DNA of 64,000 nt from Marsupella aquatica. Taxonomy: Eukaryota > Marchantiophyta. Made by a program: the position numbers and the translations under genes. Every line of letters starts with the position of its first letter. Position 1 is the first letter of the stretch. A model generated the notes under the pieces. That model worked only from the letters and a program-made list of their open reading frames with translations. It did not search any database and was not told the DNA's origin. Below, piece after piece: positions 1 through 11,885 of this stretch. The stretch lies in contig OZ316899.1 in NCBI GenBank assembly GCA_973895155.1, forward strand, positions 15,190,001 to 15,254,000, given 5' to 3'.

Positions 1-299
1 ATATACGGATTGTGTGTTTTCCGTAAGGATTCGTGGACTATTCAGAGGATCCGAAGTTTAAATTATGGTGTGATTTGAATCGGTGGCAGTTACTGATGTG
101 GGGTGGGGCTAAAAACGCAACATTGGAAGTCAATTTCTTTGTCTGAAAGCCGTACTCCAATTATCCTACCTTAACTCCAAACTGGAAAAAAAATTTAGAT
201 GCTATCGCGCTGATAACGTGTTGTGTGACAATGGAGAGACTTGCAACTCGCTATTGTGTTCCATTATGGGTGTGACTTATATAGTCACCATAGGGTTAC
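1..299. other. No gene seen
   Basis: AT-rich sequence without a convincing reading frame or repeat. It lies just upstream of a small non-autonomous element and the Plavaka transposase relic, so it may belong to the same element or to its flank. Confidence 0.5.
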
Positions 300-329
300 A
301 TGTTGGGGTTGGTGTTAACCCATGTTACC

Positions 330-617
330 CCTTCAGGATAGGGTTAGGGGTTAACCATGGTCTAGAGTAAATGGTTACAACAAAAGTCTTATTTTTCAGA
401 ATAATTAAAATCATAGGTTTTTTTTGCAAGCGCCAAGCGCTGCTATTGTTAGCTCCGGGCGCTAGCAATATGATGATGACAAACCAAAACAAACAAACAA
501 AAAATTCTCCCAAAAAACATTTTCCAAAAAAAATCAAAAAAAATTACCACCCACTTTCCTGTTACCAGTAACTGTTTCTTGTTACTGTTTCCTGTTTCCT
601 GTCGTTTGTAAATACCC
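330..617. mobile_element. Small non-autonomous element, copy 1 (related to 2270-2610)
   Basis: The right part (about 480-617) is close to the right part of the element at 2270-2610. Both share an interior motif GGGCGCTAGCA, an A-rich stretch, a run of CCTGTTACCAG/CTGTTACTGTTT units and the end CCTGTCGTTTGTAAATACCC. The left boundary is unclear and no target duplication could be defined, so the start is approximate. Confidence 0.4.
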
Positions 618-641
618 CCTTCTCATAAGACAACCAGTCAA

Positions 642-3600
642 GCATGTAAAGTTGCAGCTAAACGTCACAAGGAGAGTGATGATGATGTGAGATCTCAAGT
701 AGGTGTCCAAGAACAACCTTCTGGTTTTGAACCTCAAACGGCTCATGAACATATTAGCATGATAGATCCCTTATATTCTTCTATGAGTACACCAGTTGCC
801 AATCATGTGGAAGATGTATTATGCACTCCAGTAAGTGAATTCTACAAAGCTAGTCAACCAGCAGATCATTTTGATTCCACATTACACCTTGTAGCCTTCA
901 TTTGACAAAGTAGGAATACTATGGGACTGTCTATGAAAGACACTAGAAGACTATTAAGTCTTGTCTTCCATACAGAGTTCTCACTCACAAACATAGATGT
1001 GAAAAATGTGAGTGACCTTGTCAAGTATGAGAAGAGAATTGCAAGTACTCACACTGTTACATGGAAGCAAGTGATAGTTTGCCCGAAAGGCTTCCATATA
1101 CTGGAGCTTGTGCTACATTATCAAGATCCAGTGGATGTCTTGTGTAGACTGTTTTCGAACGTGAGTAACAAAGAGAATTTTAAAGTTGGTCCATCCCAAC
1201 CAGGTCTGACAAGATGTTATAGAAGTCCAGACACTGGAGATTGGTGGAGACAAATGCAGGTGAGGACCCTCCAGTCTTCATTGTGCACTTATGTTAGTGA
1301 GTTTTGAATGGACTTCAGTCAACGGTGTACTAACCTTTCATTTTCCTTTGACACAAGATAAAATTGATGAGAAATGTCCTGGTACGTGGAGTCATCGCAG
1401 CAATCATACTTTATTCTGATCAAACTGGGCTACCAAACAACCAGAGAGTATCTAGTTATCCATTAATGATATCGCTGGCAAACATTGAGTGTGTCGGGAG
1501 GCGAGAGGAGTCGGGTAATGCTTTGCTTGCAATTATTCCCATGTATGGAGCTTCTGATCCAGACTATACAAATTCTAAGCATCCTACTCGCCTCAAGATC
1601 TCTCTACTCCACAAGTGCTTGACCATCATATTGGCGCCCTTGAAGGCATTAAGTTACATGTAAGTGACATGCAGTTTTGATGAAGATGCCAGTCTTGATG
1701 ACACATGTACTCTTATCTATTAAAATTCTGAAATTGTATACCTCTAATGCAAACATTCTTTTGTCCAGTGGTTTGCCCTTGGAAGATCCTTGGGGATGTC
1801 AAAGATGGGTGTTTCCTCTTCTGTATGGATATGTTGGAGATCATCCAGAAACCTGCAAAGTGACTTGCACTTTCGATTCAAAACCCTGCAATTTCCCCTG
1901 CAGTGTTTGTGTATGCCCTAAAGAACAGGTTAGTGTTGTTACAGTCACACATGAGTATCATACTCAGAATCAAATGACAAGTGTTTATAATGAGACGGTT
2001 ATGGCATCTACATGTGTGACTGATGAAAGGGCAAAAAGAGTCTGTGCATCCTGTCCAGGTATGCTCATTTTGTATGGTGTTGAGTCTGTCAATCTTGTTG
2101 CTATGCTTTACCTTTTTACATGTCTTTTTCTTGTATCCTGACATCACATTAAAGCAGTTGTTTATATCTGCAGCGTGCGCTTTGGGGATTTTTTGGTGGG
2201 AAGACCATCTTAGGAAATCCTTACAGATCGGTGCATCTAGACAAGATGCACCAGTTTGAGTTAGGTTTGGGTATGGCACACGTGACAGTAAACAGGAAAC
2301 AGGTTTACTGGTACCAGGAAAATTTTTCCTGTTACCAGCAAAAAGTTACTGTTACCAGGAAAAATAACCATATCAAAATATTTTCTAAAAAGTCTCATTT
2401 TCCAAAAAATCTAAGTTACAACATTTTTTGGCTAGCTTTGGGCGCTAGCATTACCAGCGCCGGGCACTAGCAAAATAAAAATAAATTTCAAAAATAAATT
2501 CCAAAAATAAAATTCCAAAAAATTTTCAAAAAAAATTACCACTCATTTTCCTGTTACCAGTTTCTATTTTCTGTTACTGTTTGCTATTTCCTGTCGTTTG
2601 TAAATACCCGGTTAGGTTTGTTCAAAACTTTCATTGGAATTTTGAAAGATATGGCAAGTGAAACTCCTAGAGTTACTTTTAAAGAAAAGCCACTTGAGAT
2701 CTTGGATGAAAAGATGACAGTGATTGGAGATAATCATCGATATCCAGAGTTCAGATTATTGGCATGCAAAGGAAGGACAGGCTATTTCACATCTAGTGCA
2801 ACATTTGAAGCATTCGAGCACAGGTCTGTGCTTCAAGTTATCATACCATTGTTATTGGGAGTCTATCCAAATACTGTCGTCCAAGTTGCTATTAGCATGT
2901 GGAAATGGTATTCTGTTGCTTTCAGGACCAACGAGCATACAAAGGAGACACTTTCTCAAATGGATGCATTAATGTCTGAGTAAGTATCTTTTTGTTTTAC
3001 CTTGCTGAAAGATATGTTGGAATCTCAAATGATGTTTATGATGAATTCATTTTGACACCAGGCTTAATTTTGCAAGATACTAATGTTCATATTCGGTTGT
3101 TCATAGGATGGTGAGGAAATTGATTACTGTTGTAGGGAGATATAAAAAATCAGAGTTTGAGATTGTTAAGATTCACGCAATGAATCTTTCTGACTCCATT
3201 AGGAGATCTGGGATTCCGTGTGAATATTCTACCAACCTGTATGAACATCTGCACATTTTGTTAATGAAAATTCCATACCATGCTAGTAACAAGAAAGATT
3301 TTGCAAAGCAAATGACCCAGCATCACCAGAGATTGCTCGCTATTGGCAGAAAGACTTCTACATCCGTTGAGGTTGAAGAGAACTGTTATATGCACAACCA
3401 GAGATCAAAGCAAATCTGATAATCACTCTAGAAACGTACTCTAGAGAAAATGTCGGGATAGGTCGGCCCTCTCAAGCTTCCCCCCCCTAAGAACCGTACG
3501 TGCAATGATTTACAGAAGTTGAAGGTACACATTTGTCTTGTGATATTGCATTTATTTAGCTACAATTGTCAATGACAGAAAATATTAAGTTTTTAGACTC

Positions 3601-4119
3601 TTTGGCACATTAACATATTTATCCTTCCCTCTTGGATGACAGGTACTTGAAGTGAAGAACGGGGTGGCTATCCCAACAGGAGTTGGAGAAAGACTTGCAG
3701 ACTGGCCTATGATTGCTCGGGCAACACCAGCATTCCATGGGAGTCCATATTTTAGCGATGTGATGATTCAAATGGAGGCAGAAGGGGATGAACCCTTGAC
3801 TGAGTATGCGCAAATGAGATTGCTATTTTTGTGTGAACTCGCTTCAACTAATGGAGATGTTGGGAGGAGAGAACTTGCTTTGGTAAGGTGGTATGATTGC
3901 AGCAAGAGACCAGAAAGAATTACTAGTTGTGTCATCCTCCGACCTGTTTCTGAAATTTTCAATGTGCAGAGCTCAAGAGATTCTTCCTCTTCAAGGAGAC
4001 GGCGTAGAGAGCCCTATGCCATCATTCCCATTGCCAACATCCTAAAAGTTGTCCAGCTAATTCCATATTTTGGCATGGGGGAGCAAAGCCAATTTTTGGT
4101 GAATCATTTTAAGTTTTGA
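642..4119 (+). pseudogene. Plavaka-type (CACTA superfamily) transposase, intron-containing and broken
   Basis: Pieces in order resemble the Plavaka transposase family: an N-terminal piece with MKDTRRLLSLVFH (921-1259), ILYSDQTGLPNNQ (1358-1659), WGCQRWVFPLLYGYVGDHPE (1769-1928), NPYRSVHLDKMHQFELGL (2175-2269, resuming 2621), a piece to 2978, another from 3107, then FHGSPYFSDVMIQ and a C-terminal IIPIANILKVVQLIPYFG near 4020-4075. Introns 1260-1357, 1660-1768, 1929-1967 and 2979-3106 have GT/AG ends and keep phase. Breaks are an in-frame TGA at 903-905, a phase mismatch around 2058-2174 and an insertion at 2270-2610. Plavaka enzymes are DDE cut-and-paste transposases best known from fungi. Assignment rests on remembered family motifs; the last exons and the true start are uncertain. 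Confidence 0.68.
2270..2610. mobile_element. Mutator-like MITE inside the Plavaka transposase exon
   Basis: A 341-bp insertion flanked by a perfect 10-bp direct repeat GTTAGGTTTG at 2260-2269 and 2611-2620. The ends are inverted: the left reads GGGTATGGCACACGTGACAG (from 2269) and the right, reversed, begins GGGTATTTACAAACGACAGG. It has no coding capacity. TIRs and a 9-10 bp duplication fit Mutator-like elements. Removing it with one repeat copy joins HQFELGL to FKTFIG in one frame. Confidence 0.75.
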
Positions 4120-5039
4120 ATTTGCAGCAGTAGGGAAATCATTGTTGTGACCTGTGAAGGGATAGCGGTAGGTTTAGCCCGTTGTTGGGTCTTTCACGGA
4201 TCCTTCATCGTTGCACCTGATCAGAGCAGTGTTGTTGTGCCAGGAGATCATGTGCAGGTTGGGGCTCAATGTCTTCCCATAAACCTTATATTCACACTTT
4301 TTGGATGTGAAGGAAAGGAAGACTCCGTCTCTCTTCCATGCTTTCTTTTCATTTTTGTTCATTTTGGCTGTGAGGCTCATTCTGGCCATCTTTTTTGTAC
4401 TTTGATGTAATTTCTGGTCCTCTCACCTTGATCAATGACAGGAGAATGGATTGGCAATGTTGTACATGCAGATAAGTGAGTTGGCAAACACAGCAGCAGT
4501 GGGCAGTGCCATGTCAAGCACTAGGGGTAGTTTGGGTAGACTTTAGTGGTTCTTAGTCAGCTAGCAGTTGCAGGAGACATGCGAAGTGCAGCATTTAAAA
4601 GGATTGCATGTGTAATCATGGTTGGATTAGTCTTAACTTTCTCAATTACAAAAAGAAGCCCAGTTCAAAAATAGGAAGACTTTGAGAGAGGACAAGTAAA
4701 TTTTTTGCCCGAGGAGCTTTGGTTTGAACTATTTGCTATTGTAAACCACAATCCACAATCACAATCCATCAGGAGGAGGTAGGTTTTGTAAGTTCTGTCC
4801 CATAAGTAAACATATGGTAATTATTTAACTGTGTTATGTACCATTATTGATTGAAATGCAGGTTGTGTGGTCTACAAGGAAACCATACAATCCCTATTTT
4901 GATTTCACCTTTCTTGTTGGAACCAGCTTTTGTTTAAGTCTATAGAATGTAGACATGGGTCCTTGACCCCCAAAATGATGTCAACTTGAAACTATCAATG
5001 ACCAGAGCATCACCTAAACCCTAAACATAAAATCTCAAC
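4120..5039. other. No clear gene; tail of transposase region
   Basis: Short open stretches near 4130-4260 (VVTCEGIAVG and GDHVQVG) may be remnants of the transposase C-terminus or of its 3' exons. Beyond about 4560 the sequence is AT-rich and non-coding. Confidence 0.35.
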
Positions 5040-5770
5040 CTGTGAACAGAGCAGCACTTTTCAATGCTTGAAAGTACAATGATCCATCATTGAAATGACA
5101 ATGAATGAATTGTTGAAGAGGCTGAAACTAAATAAACAGGACATGATGAAATGGTGATGAAATAACAATGAATCAATGATATGAAATGACAATGAATGAC
5201 TATCAAAGAGGCAATGAAATAATAAGGAAATTATGGAATGCTAATGAAATAACAACAATGAAATCATGATGAAATGACATTGATATGACAATGAATTATT
5301 GTAAACATATCTACAATGAAACAACAATGATTGATCATTGAAAAGCCAATGAGTCAGCATTGAGGTGATAATGATTTATCGAGTGATTTATATGTGCAAA
5401 TAAGTTTACTTAAAAATGGAAACATGGTGATTCAATCATTGCAATGACAATGAATAAGCATTGAAAGGACAATGATTTTTCAATGAAACCGTGTATACTT
5501 AACTGTTGAAACTTGCTGATTCAAGGCTGATGTAACATTGAACTAAGACTAATGATGAAATAATACTGATCTGACAACAATGAAACATCATGAAATCATT
5601 GCATATTATTGTAGCAATGAAAGAACACTGAAAATACAATGAAAAGTCACTGATGCAATCAAGGAAAAATACAAGGCAATGATTCAACATGTAATCCTCA
5701 AATAAGCAATGATGACTAATCAACATGATAGGCACAATGTTACAACATTGTTTCATTGTCGTACCCCGCA
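5040..5770. repeat. Degenerate ATGA-rich repeat tract
   Basis: The stretch is filled with irregular copies of a motif near CAATGAAATGACAATGAAT, mostly in one orientation with some reversed (CATTG, TCATTG). Spacing is irregular, so this is not a clean microsatellite. Clusters of short motifs like this are typical subterminal sequence of CACTA-superfamily transposons, so it may be the 3' subterminal region of the Plavaka-type element to its left. Confidence 0.5.
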
Positions 5771-6041
5771 CAGGTTTTTTCAACAATGATTACACAACAA
5801 ATAACTAGCACCCCAATTTCCTGATGTATAACTGCCTCTTGGCACCGCCACAACCTTGTCCACCTCTCCCTCTAGCTGGTGATTTTACGTTCACAATGGA
5901 TTCCAGTATAATCTTGTCAGTGACTCCATGGTCAGAATCGAGTCCTAGACCAGGACTTATAGCTCCTGCCACTCCCCTCAGCTTTCTTGTTGTTGAGCTC
6001 TGTACAAGAGAGGAGGATCCTGAGTCCCTCCGCTTCCTTCT

Positions 6042-8590
6042 TCAAGCAATTCCATGATCCTTGAAGGTATCCTCATCACAATCCAAGACATCCACCACAA
6101 CCAATGTAGGAACTGCAGCTAGACAACTCTTCCTCTTGCTTGTTCTAGCAGTCTCAACCTTCACCTTCAGTGGATCAAACTTTGAATTCCAGGCTGGGCT
6201 ATCATCGTCTGTAGCAGTTAGGTCAATGCCATCACCATTGCCCTTTGTCCCACAAGATTGGTTAGCATTGCGCAATCTTGTAGCTCTATTCTCTACAAGA
6301 TTGGCACTGCCGACAGCCTCATGATACTATGTAGACTTCTCCACAATTTTCTGCAAATCAAGATCACAAAATTAATTAGTATCAACAAACTTACATTGAG
6401 AAAACATGGTTACTGTAAACAAGTTTGTTTAATATTGAAACAGAATCACAACTATTACCTTTGAAAAATACTTCATGACTTTCTCATGCTTCAGTGCTAG
6501 TCTCTCTCTCCTTGCCTTTAAATTGAGTGGGTTCTTCTTATACAGGTTGCTTAGGCTACGCTTGAAAGCTTCAGACTGCGCATTGAGACCCAAGTTGTCT
6601 ACAAGAAGAGCTACATCAGGGTGGGCCATCTGAGGTGCTCCCCAACACTTCAGCCAACCTGGATGGAAGATCTGAGAACAGGCAACACACCTAGGGGCTA
6701 AACCACAATCATCTTGCAGCAACGGTAATAAACAATCGGGATGATAAGTGTGCCCACGGGGTGTGGGAACCCAATTGCTACAATAGAAACCAAGAGTACA
6801 AACAGGACATTCAGTGATTGGATGAAAACTCACCTCCGTTTGTAGAGGACAAACTACAGTCATGGGCTTCACATAAACCGCACCTCTACCAAAGTGCTCC
6901 TTCAGTATCGTACATTCTTTGCTTAGTGCTACTTGGACAGTAGTACTCTCTTTCATTTCCGACTCTTTCATCTTTGTTGTGTTCAAAGCCCCTTCCTCTT
7001 CTTTCATCAATCTCAACAAGTCAGTTTTAGTGACCTATAACTCTACGACTGCAGGTGTCCGCTTCTCTATCAGCACTATCAAGCGCTCCTCGAGTTGAGT
7101 ACAAGATGAACAGCAATCTACAAATCTCTGCCTCAGTTTCCTGATGGCCTCCTGTAAAATTTCAACAATGCATGGAGATCAGGAAAACAAATCAGCCAGG
7201 CAGGCACTTAAGCCAAATTATCAAATAAATTTGCATGTACAGGACCCGAGAAGAGCATACTCCATTTTCTTTGTCGGATGAGGCACCGTCATCCCCTGGC
7301 TCCTCCATGAATCTTAGATCATCCGCAATCTCATCCTTTTCTTGAAGCCAAGCCATAAGTTCCGCTTGGATTTGCTCCACCAAAGCTACTAATGCATCTT
7401 GTTGAGCTAGAGCATTCTTCTTCCTAATATTAGCCTCATCTATATGAGCTGATATGCTCTCCAACCTGTGCTTCCAATGGGCCAACGTAGTTTTCAGCTC
7501 TTCAACTTTTGGGCCAAGCTTTGCAAGATCGTCCTCCATAATATAACACATTGAGTTGACATCCCCATCATTCTCCTTTGGAACTACACTTCCTATACAA
7601 GGCAGCAAGGTCATCGCATGAAGTCTCTCCACCTTCAACCGGGCATCATCACCATGTATTGAATGGGGTTCAGTCTTCCCCTCTGCTTCTTGCACCATTG
7701 GCTTTGGCGTAGACTCAACTGCAACAACATTGGACTTATACATGTCCCCTTCTTCCATAGCCTCCACACCAAGCGAGACGTGCTCTGCGGCCCCAACATT
7801 GGAGCTTGGATCAGGCTTCCCCTTGCTCCGACAACTATTGGCCTCCTCTACATCAAGAATTAAGTCTGTCGGAGGCTTGTACTTGTGCTCAACGCGCTTC
7901 CAAGGTGGGACGTTCAGGTCTGACTCCTTCTCTTGGATTTTCCGTCTTCATAGTTGCCCTTCATGTTTCTCAACAGCAAAAGCTGCCCAGTTCACCTTCT
8001 TCTTCAAAATGCGTTTGAAATAAAGTCCCTTCGCAACTTCCTGTGTGTAAGGCTGGAACTTCTCTATCTCGTCCAAGGCACAAATGAGCATCTGAATATC
8101 CTCAACAGGAATTCCCTTGATCCTGTCCTTCTTGTAGCCATTATGGCCCCCTTTTGGTCCAAAATGTTCTTCCAACTTCTTCACGGGCACATCAGTAGCA
8201 GTTAAACTCTTTAGGGTCCTCCCCTCTCTTGGCAGGCCAATCACATTGTGGAAGTAGTCGATGTCTTTAAATAAATCTTCAACTTTCCAATCTCTAGACC
8301 CATTGCCATTTCCTACATCCCTGTGTAATACCTCGGCCTTCCCCTTCAAACCCTTATCAATTAGCACACCCTCACATTTTCCCTTCCCAGGATCCAAAAG
8401 TACTACCTCAACTTCTTGCTTATTGGACTCACCTATTGGCTTATCCAATGGACTTACCGTCTGCAAGGCTTCACTATCCGCTTCAACCATCAAACTATAT
8501 GCCTCACACTTTGTGTTTCTTGCTAAGACACACCGCAGACCGCCAATAGCAATCCTACATTTTCTAGATGATAGTGCTACTCTGACTTAA
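6042..8590 (-). pseudogene. Unrecognised zinc-finger/coiled-coil protein gene with three in-frame stops
   Basis: Read on the minus strand, one frame runs from about 8590 to 7262, with a charged coiled-coil-like part near 7560-7262. A GT-AG intron follows to about 7152. The next exon (7152-6463) holds a RING-like cluster: CPVC, a Cys five residues on, HTYHPDC and CVACSQIFHPGW. After a GTAATA donor and another intron, a basic/acidic tail ends in DTFKDHGIA (6042-6350). Three stops interrupt otherwise open frame: TGA at 7948-7950, TAG at 7035-7037 and TAG at 6327-6329. The family is not recognised. It may be a host gene decaying by point mutation or a transposon accessory gene. The start was not fixed. 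Confidence 0.45.
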
Positions 8591-8781
8591 AACAATGGGG
8601 ATCATGAAGATTGCAAGCTCAACTGAAGTTATGTCTTAAAATTGTAGCAAAGATACGAGTCTCCCAAATGAATGTCTCCACATTCAAACTTACTGATAGT
8701 GGAGCCTGCGCGCGCTAAGGAGGTTTTTGCTCACGTCCGGCCCCGGCCTAGGTGACTGCTTCCTTTGCAATAAGCTCTCAA

Positions 8782-9240
8782 CTACAGCTTGACGATTCCT
8801 CTAACATTTCTGCACATGAAATGCATTAGCCGAATCAATCTCAAATCAACTTGTAGTTCACTGCAAGTTACTGAATGTTCAATGTGGCCATATGCAAAGC
8901 AAAAATCACACGTCGATAATTGATTCTGACTCCAGACAACGGGAACATCATACACCAATTTCATAGAAGTAGACGAGAACAGAGTCCACCCTCCACCATC
9001 GATTGTTGCCAAGTCTCTAAGGACTGAACTCCTTGCGGCCACAAAACGCGCAGCCTTTCGGTAGGAAACAAGAATGAACAAAGGGGGAATTCGTAGCGGG
9101 ACTTCTACTTGTTCCCCCCCCCCCCTTGGTCCAAGTTCCCTAAATGGCCTAGATGCTCCCTTTGTTGTTCCTCTTCTCTGAGCCCTTGATTTGGATGTGC
9201 AATTTGGCGGTAGCTTTGAATCCATTTGCTTAATGTTCAC
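8782..9240 (-). CDS. Hypothetical open frame (possible upstream exon)
   Basis: A 152-codon frame whose middle and end look protein-like (LVYDVPVVWSQNQLSTCDFC). A CDFC plus later His/Cys could bind zinc. It contains a run of about 14 C residues at 9114-9127 translated as glycine and arginine, which is unusual. It could be a 5' exon of the minus-strand gene ending at 6042 or an independent relic. No family was recognised. Confidence 0.25.
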   Translation of the reverse strand: MNIKQMDSKLPPNCTSKSRAQRRGTTKGASRPFRELGPRGGGEQVEVPLRIPPLFILVSYRKAARFVAARSSVLRDLATIDGGGWTLFSSTSMKLVYDVPVVWSQNQLSTCDFCFAYGHIEHSVTCSELQVDLRLIRLMHFMCRNVRGIVKL

Positions 9241-9419
9241 CTACCTTTCCTTTGTCCCTTGACCATCGATGTAATACAAACCCTCCTTAGTTCTTGCCCG
9301 TGTGTGCCCAATCATGTGAAGCAAATGTTTCATTTAATTACCTTCTAAGTACTATTTGATGGTATTATAAGGGTACTAATATTGTCAGGTTTAGACCCCC
9401 TTTACCTTGCTTTTGACCA

Positions 9420-9952
9420 GTGGGTGGGTGAATCCTCATGCCAAACCCACACGGATGATCCAAAAGATCATCCAAACATTGTTTGAACCAGGGGATTTTA
9501 TTCTTGACTTTTTCTCTAGCGATCAAGTGATGAAAACATCCCTTTTTTCTCAATGTGAATGTTTTGTTTATTGTGACTCTCAACATGAGAGACATTTTGT
9601 GGAAGCATACGCTTTGTTCCTTTGCAAGAGGGTTCCCACCATCAAAGATCGTTATGATTATGCCGGTGGAAGTTCTAGACATTGGGAACCCAAAACTGGT
9701 GCTGTTGCTATTCAGGATGAATCAGATGGTGATTGGGAAGATGGGGCTGACCAATCAGTCAAAGGTGATGGGCCATTGGAGGGGGCATATGTGAAGAATT
9801 TGGATGACCAAGTTGGTGAGGGTGAAAATATTGACCTTGTCGAAGACAATATGATTGTTGGATATGCACCTTGCAATTCACCAATTACCAATGTCGCCCC
9901 CATGGGCCCCAACAAGGGCCAGTTTGATGATAACTTGGATAGAGATGGTCTC
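9420..9952 (+). pseudogene. DNA-methylase-like gene, 5' part, cut by retroelement A
   Basis: The frame opens at a splice-acceptor-like CCAG and encodes HAKPTRMIQKIIQTLFEPGD followed by FILDFFSS. This layout matches motifs X and I of class-beta N4-cytosine/N6-adenine DNA methylases (KP, about 10 residues, PGD, then LDxFxGxG). The GxG glycines are replaced (FFSSD), so SAM binding is doubtful, and no DPPW/SPPY catalytic motif lies in this piece. An acidic linker follows (9700-9950). The frame stops being host sequence at 9952, where element A begins. It resumes in phase at 44359. Upstream exons were not found. Confidence 0.5.
9948..9952. repeat. Target-site duplication of element A, left copy (GTCTC)
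   Basis: GTCTC precedes the 5' LTR and recurs at 44354-44358 directly after the 3' LTR. This 5-bp duplication is typical of Ty3/gypsy integration. Confidence 0.8.
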
Positions 9953-11446
9953 AGTCGCGGAACTCGACTACCTTAACACTTAGCTCCGACATCGCTGACT
10001 CCAACGCCGAGCTCCCTTATGGTCCAGGCCCGGATAGGCCATCCGGGGAGGACTTAGCATGGGGAGACTTGTGGGCAATGAGACGTGGCACTAGCGAGGC
10101 AAGGAGCCAAGTTGGGGGCACACACTAAGGACTTGGACTAGCCTATGGCTGGTTGGGTCAAGGGGAAATGGGTCGGGCTCAAGGATGGCCGTGCGGACTT
10201 TCGGATGGACTTTGAGTTCTGAGGGCTTGGGAGTGAGCTCCTCTTGGGCCCAAGGCCAATGGAGTTGACGCCTTTGGCAACGGACGCTTGGGGCGCAAGT
10301 TGTGGCCCGATCCAAGTTGGGCCGGTCGGGGGCCTCGAGAGGCAATCTGACCTGAGGGCCTAGGCATGAGCACTGGGTCGGCCCAGTCACAACGGGCTAA
10401 GGCACTCCGCTTGCAGATGCCTATCAAGAAAGTTATGGGCGTTGCTAGTTGGTGGCGCACCCATTATGCGCGATGGGATCCGGGTTGGGGGCCAAATGTT
10501 TAGGGACCAAAGCTGGTCCGGGGGTGGCAGGTCTCCAGAAGCATATATGAGGGGAGTGATGTCTCCCTGGGGGCTAAGGGCGAGCCGAAGTCGTGAGTCG
10601 CAACGATCGCGACACTAAGGGAAACCGCCAAACGGAAATGGCGATATCTTCCCAACGGGAAGTCCGTTGGAGGACTTCTTAGGTGCATTGGAAAGCTCTT
10701 CAAGAGGGCTACGCCCTCCTGAGCTCAACTGGGTTTGGGGGTGCCATTGGTTCTCGTGGCTTGCGGGTGTTAGCTCGCCCGCTTGCCAAATCCTGTTGAA
10801 CAGCAGCCAAGCCGCGTTCAGTCTCCCAAGGGAGCTTGCGTTGGGGAGGCAAGGCCAAGTAAGTGTGGAGGCTGAGTTCCAAGGGTGCTTGGCCCCTAGA
10901 CCACCAGTGGGGCAAACCAGGAGCGGTTGCTAGAGTCAGGGCCGTTCTGGGCCCGACGTGTTGGGACAAGCTTGGGACAAGCTTTAGGACAAGCTACTCT
11001 ATTTGGGCCATGAGCATGTCCTGAGGTCAGGGCGGTCAGTTGGTGATGGATAGGTACGAGGGGGAACCCGGGCCGCGCCCAAGGAAGGAGCTATTCTAGA
11101 CGAACAGTGGGCGTGGGTTCTGGCTCCGGCTTATGGCATGGGGAGGACCTATCGCTGACCTATTTACCAACGTCTGTTGAGCTTGAGTTAGGCTGCTAGA
11201 CTTGGCAAGTTCTAGATCCTAAAGGGTTACTTACCGAGGTGTTTGGTTGCTTGTGCAGATAGGGAGGACCGTTGAGTAGCGGTCGTGTTAGAGAGCAAGT
11301 GCGGCTTCGTATGGGAGGGGTCGTTGGCGGTGCAAGGGGCACTAGGTTGCTTGCTTGAGGTATTTTGTGGAGGCGTTCGGGCACCAAGGGCACTTAGGCG
11401 TGAGTGCTGGGATTGGTGAGGGCGCTGGGTGGCAAGGTCCACCACT
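9953..11446 (+). repeat. 5' LTR of element A
   Basis: A 1494-bp LTR beginning AGTCGCGGAACTC and ending CCACCACT, matching the 3' LTR pieces at 35445-35538 and 42954-44353. It is GC-rich compared with the flanks. By eye, in the part compared, it differs from the 3' LTR at roughly one base in 20-25. It holds the intact version of the site where element B later inserted into the other LTR (CCATCCGGGGAGG, about 10039-10051). Confidence 0.85.
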
Positions 11447-11448
11447 TG

Positions 11449-11460
11449 TGGTATCAGAGC
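11449..11460 (+). other. Primer binding site of element A
   Basis: TGGTATCAGAGC lies two bases after the LTR end. It is the classical plant retrotransposon site complementary to the 3' end of initiator tRNA-Met, where minus-strand DNA synthesis starts. Confidence 0.9.
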
Positions 11461-11591
11461 GATTGTTGGCATAGACACTGGGCCGGGGTTGTACTAAGTC
11501 AGAATCCAAAAATCTTAACCAATTTTTGCGGGGACTTAGTGCTTCAACGTGCCCGACGGGTTGACTGCGGGCAGATTTGGTCGTTGGGAAC

Positions 11592-11885
11592 ATGGCTAAA
11601 AACACTCAATCAAAGAGTGGCAAATAGGCTCCCCCCACCAAGGGGAGAGCCCAAGTTCAAGATGAACAAAAGGAGGACGGGTTGACTTCCCTAGACAAAC
11701 GTTATAAGCAGGACGAAGAAGATGCAACGGCCAAACCATGACCGCTGCGGCGAACACGTCAAGTGCAGAGCGCCGTTGACTTAAAGGGAAGGAGGTGGCT
11801 GATCCTTCAGAGGACAGGTCGGATGACGACGACTCCAACGCAAAAGGAACACTAGAAGAATCCGAGGTGAACTGAGACCGCAATA
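11592..11885 (+). pseudogene. Element A gag, 5' fragment
   Basis: The start MAKNTQSKSGK follows the primer site by about 130 bases. A TAG after GK (likely CAG originally) and a frame change near 11740 interrupt it. It then runs through an acidic, Ser/Asp-rich stretch (DDDDSNAKG) to about 11880, where sequence of a different kind begins. The acidic tract resumes as SSSGSDDEAEAETEEE at about 30215. The gap is filled by the 18-kb insertion. The N-terminal part of gypsy Gag is disordered and poorly conserved. Confidence 0.6.

Noticed and set aside
320-360. GGGTTAGGGGTTAACC resembling telomere-type repeat
   Set aside because: Only one or two irregular units, no array; more likely the edge of a small transposon.
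4515-4560. CACTAGGGGTAG as a CACTA transposon end
   Set aside because: No matching inverted end or subterminal repeat of the same type was found.
8782-9240. SET-domain gene N-terminus (VYDVPVVWSQ...CDFC)
   Set aside because: Loose similarity in one short stretch and no SET motifs found nearby.
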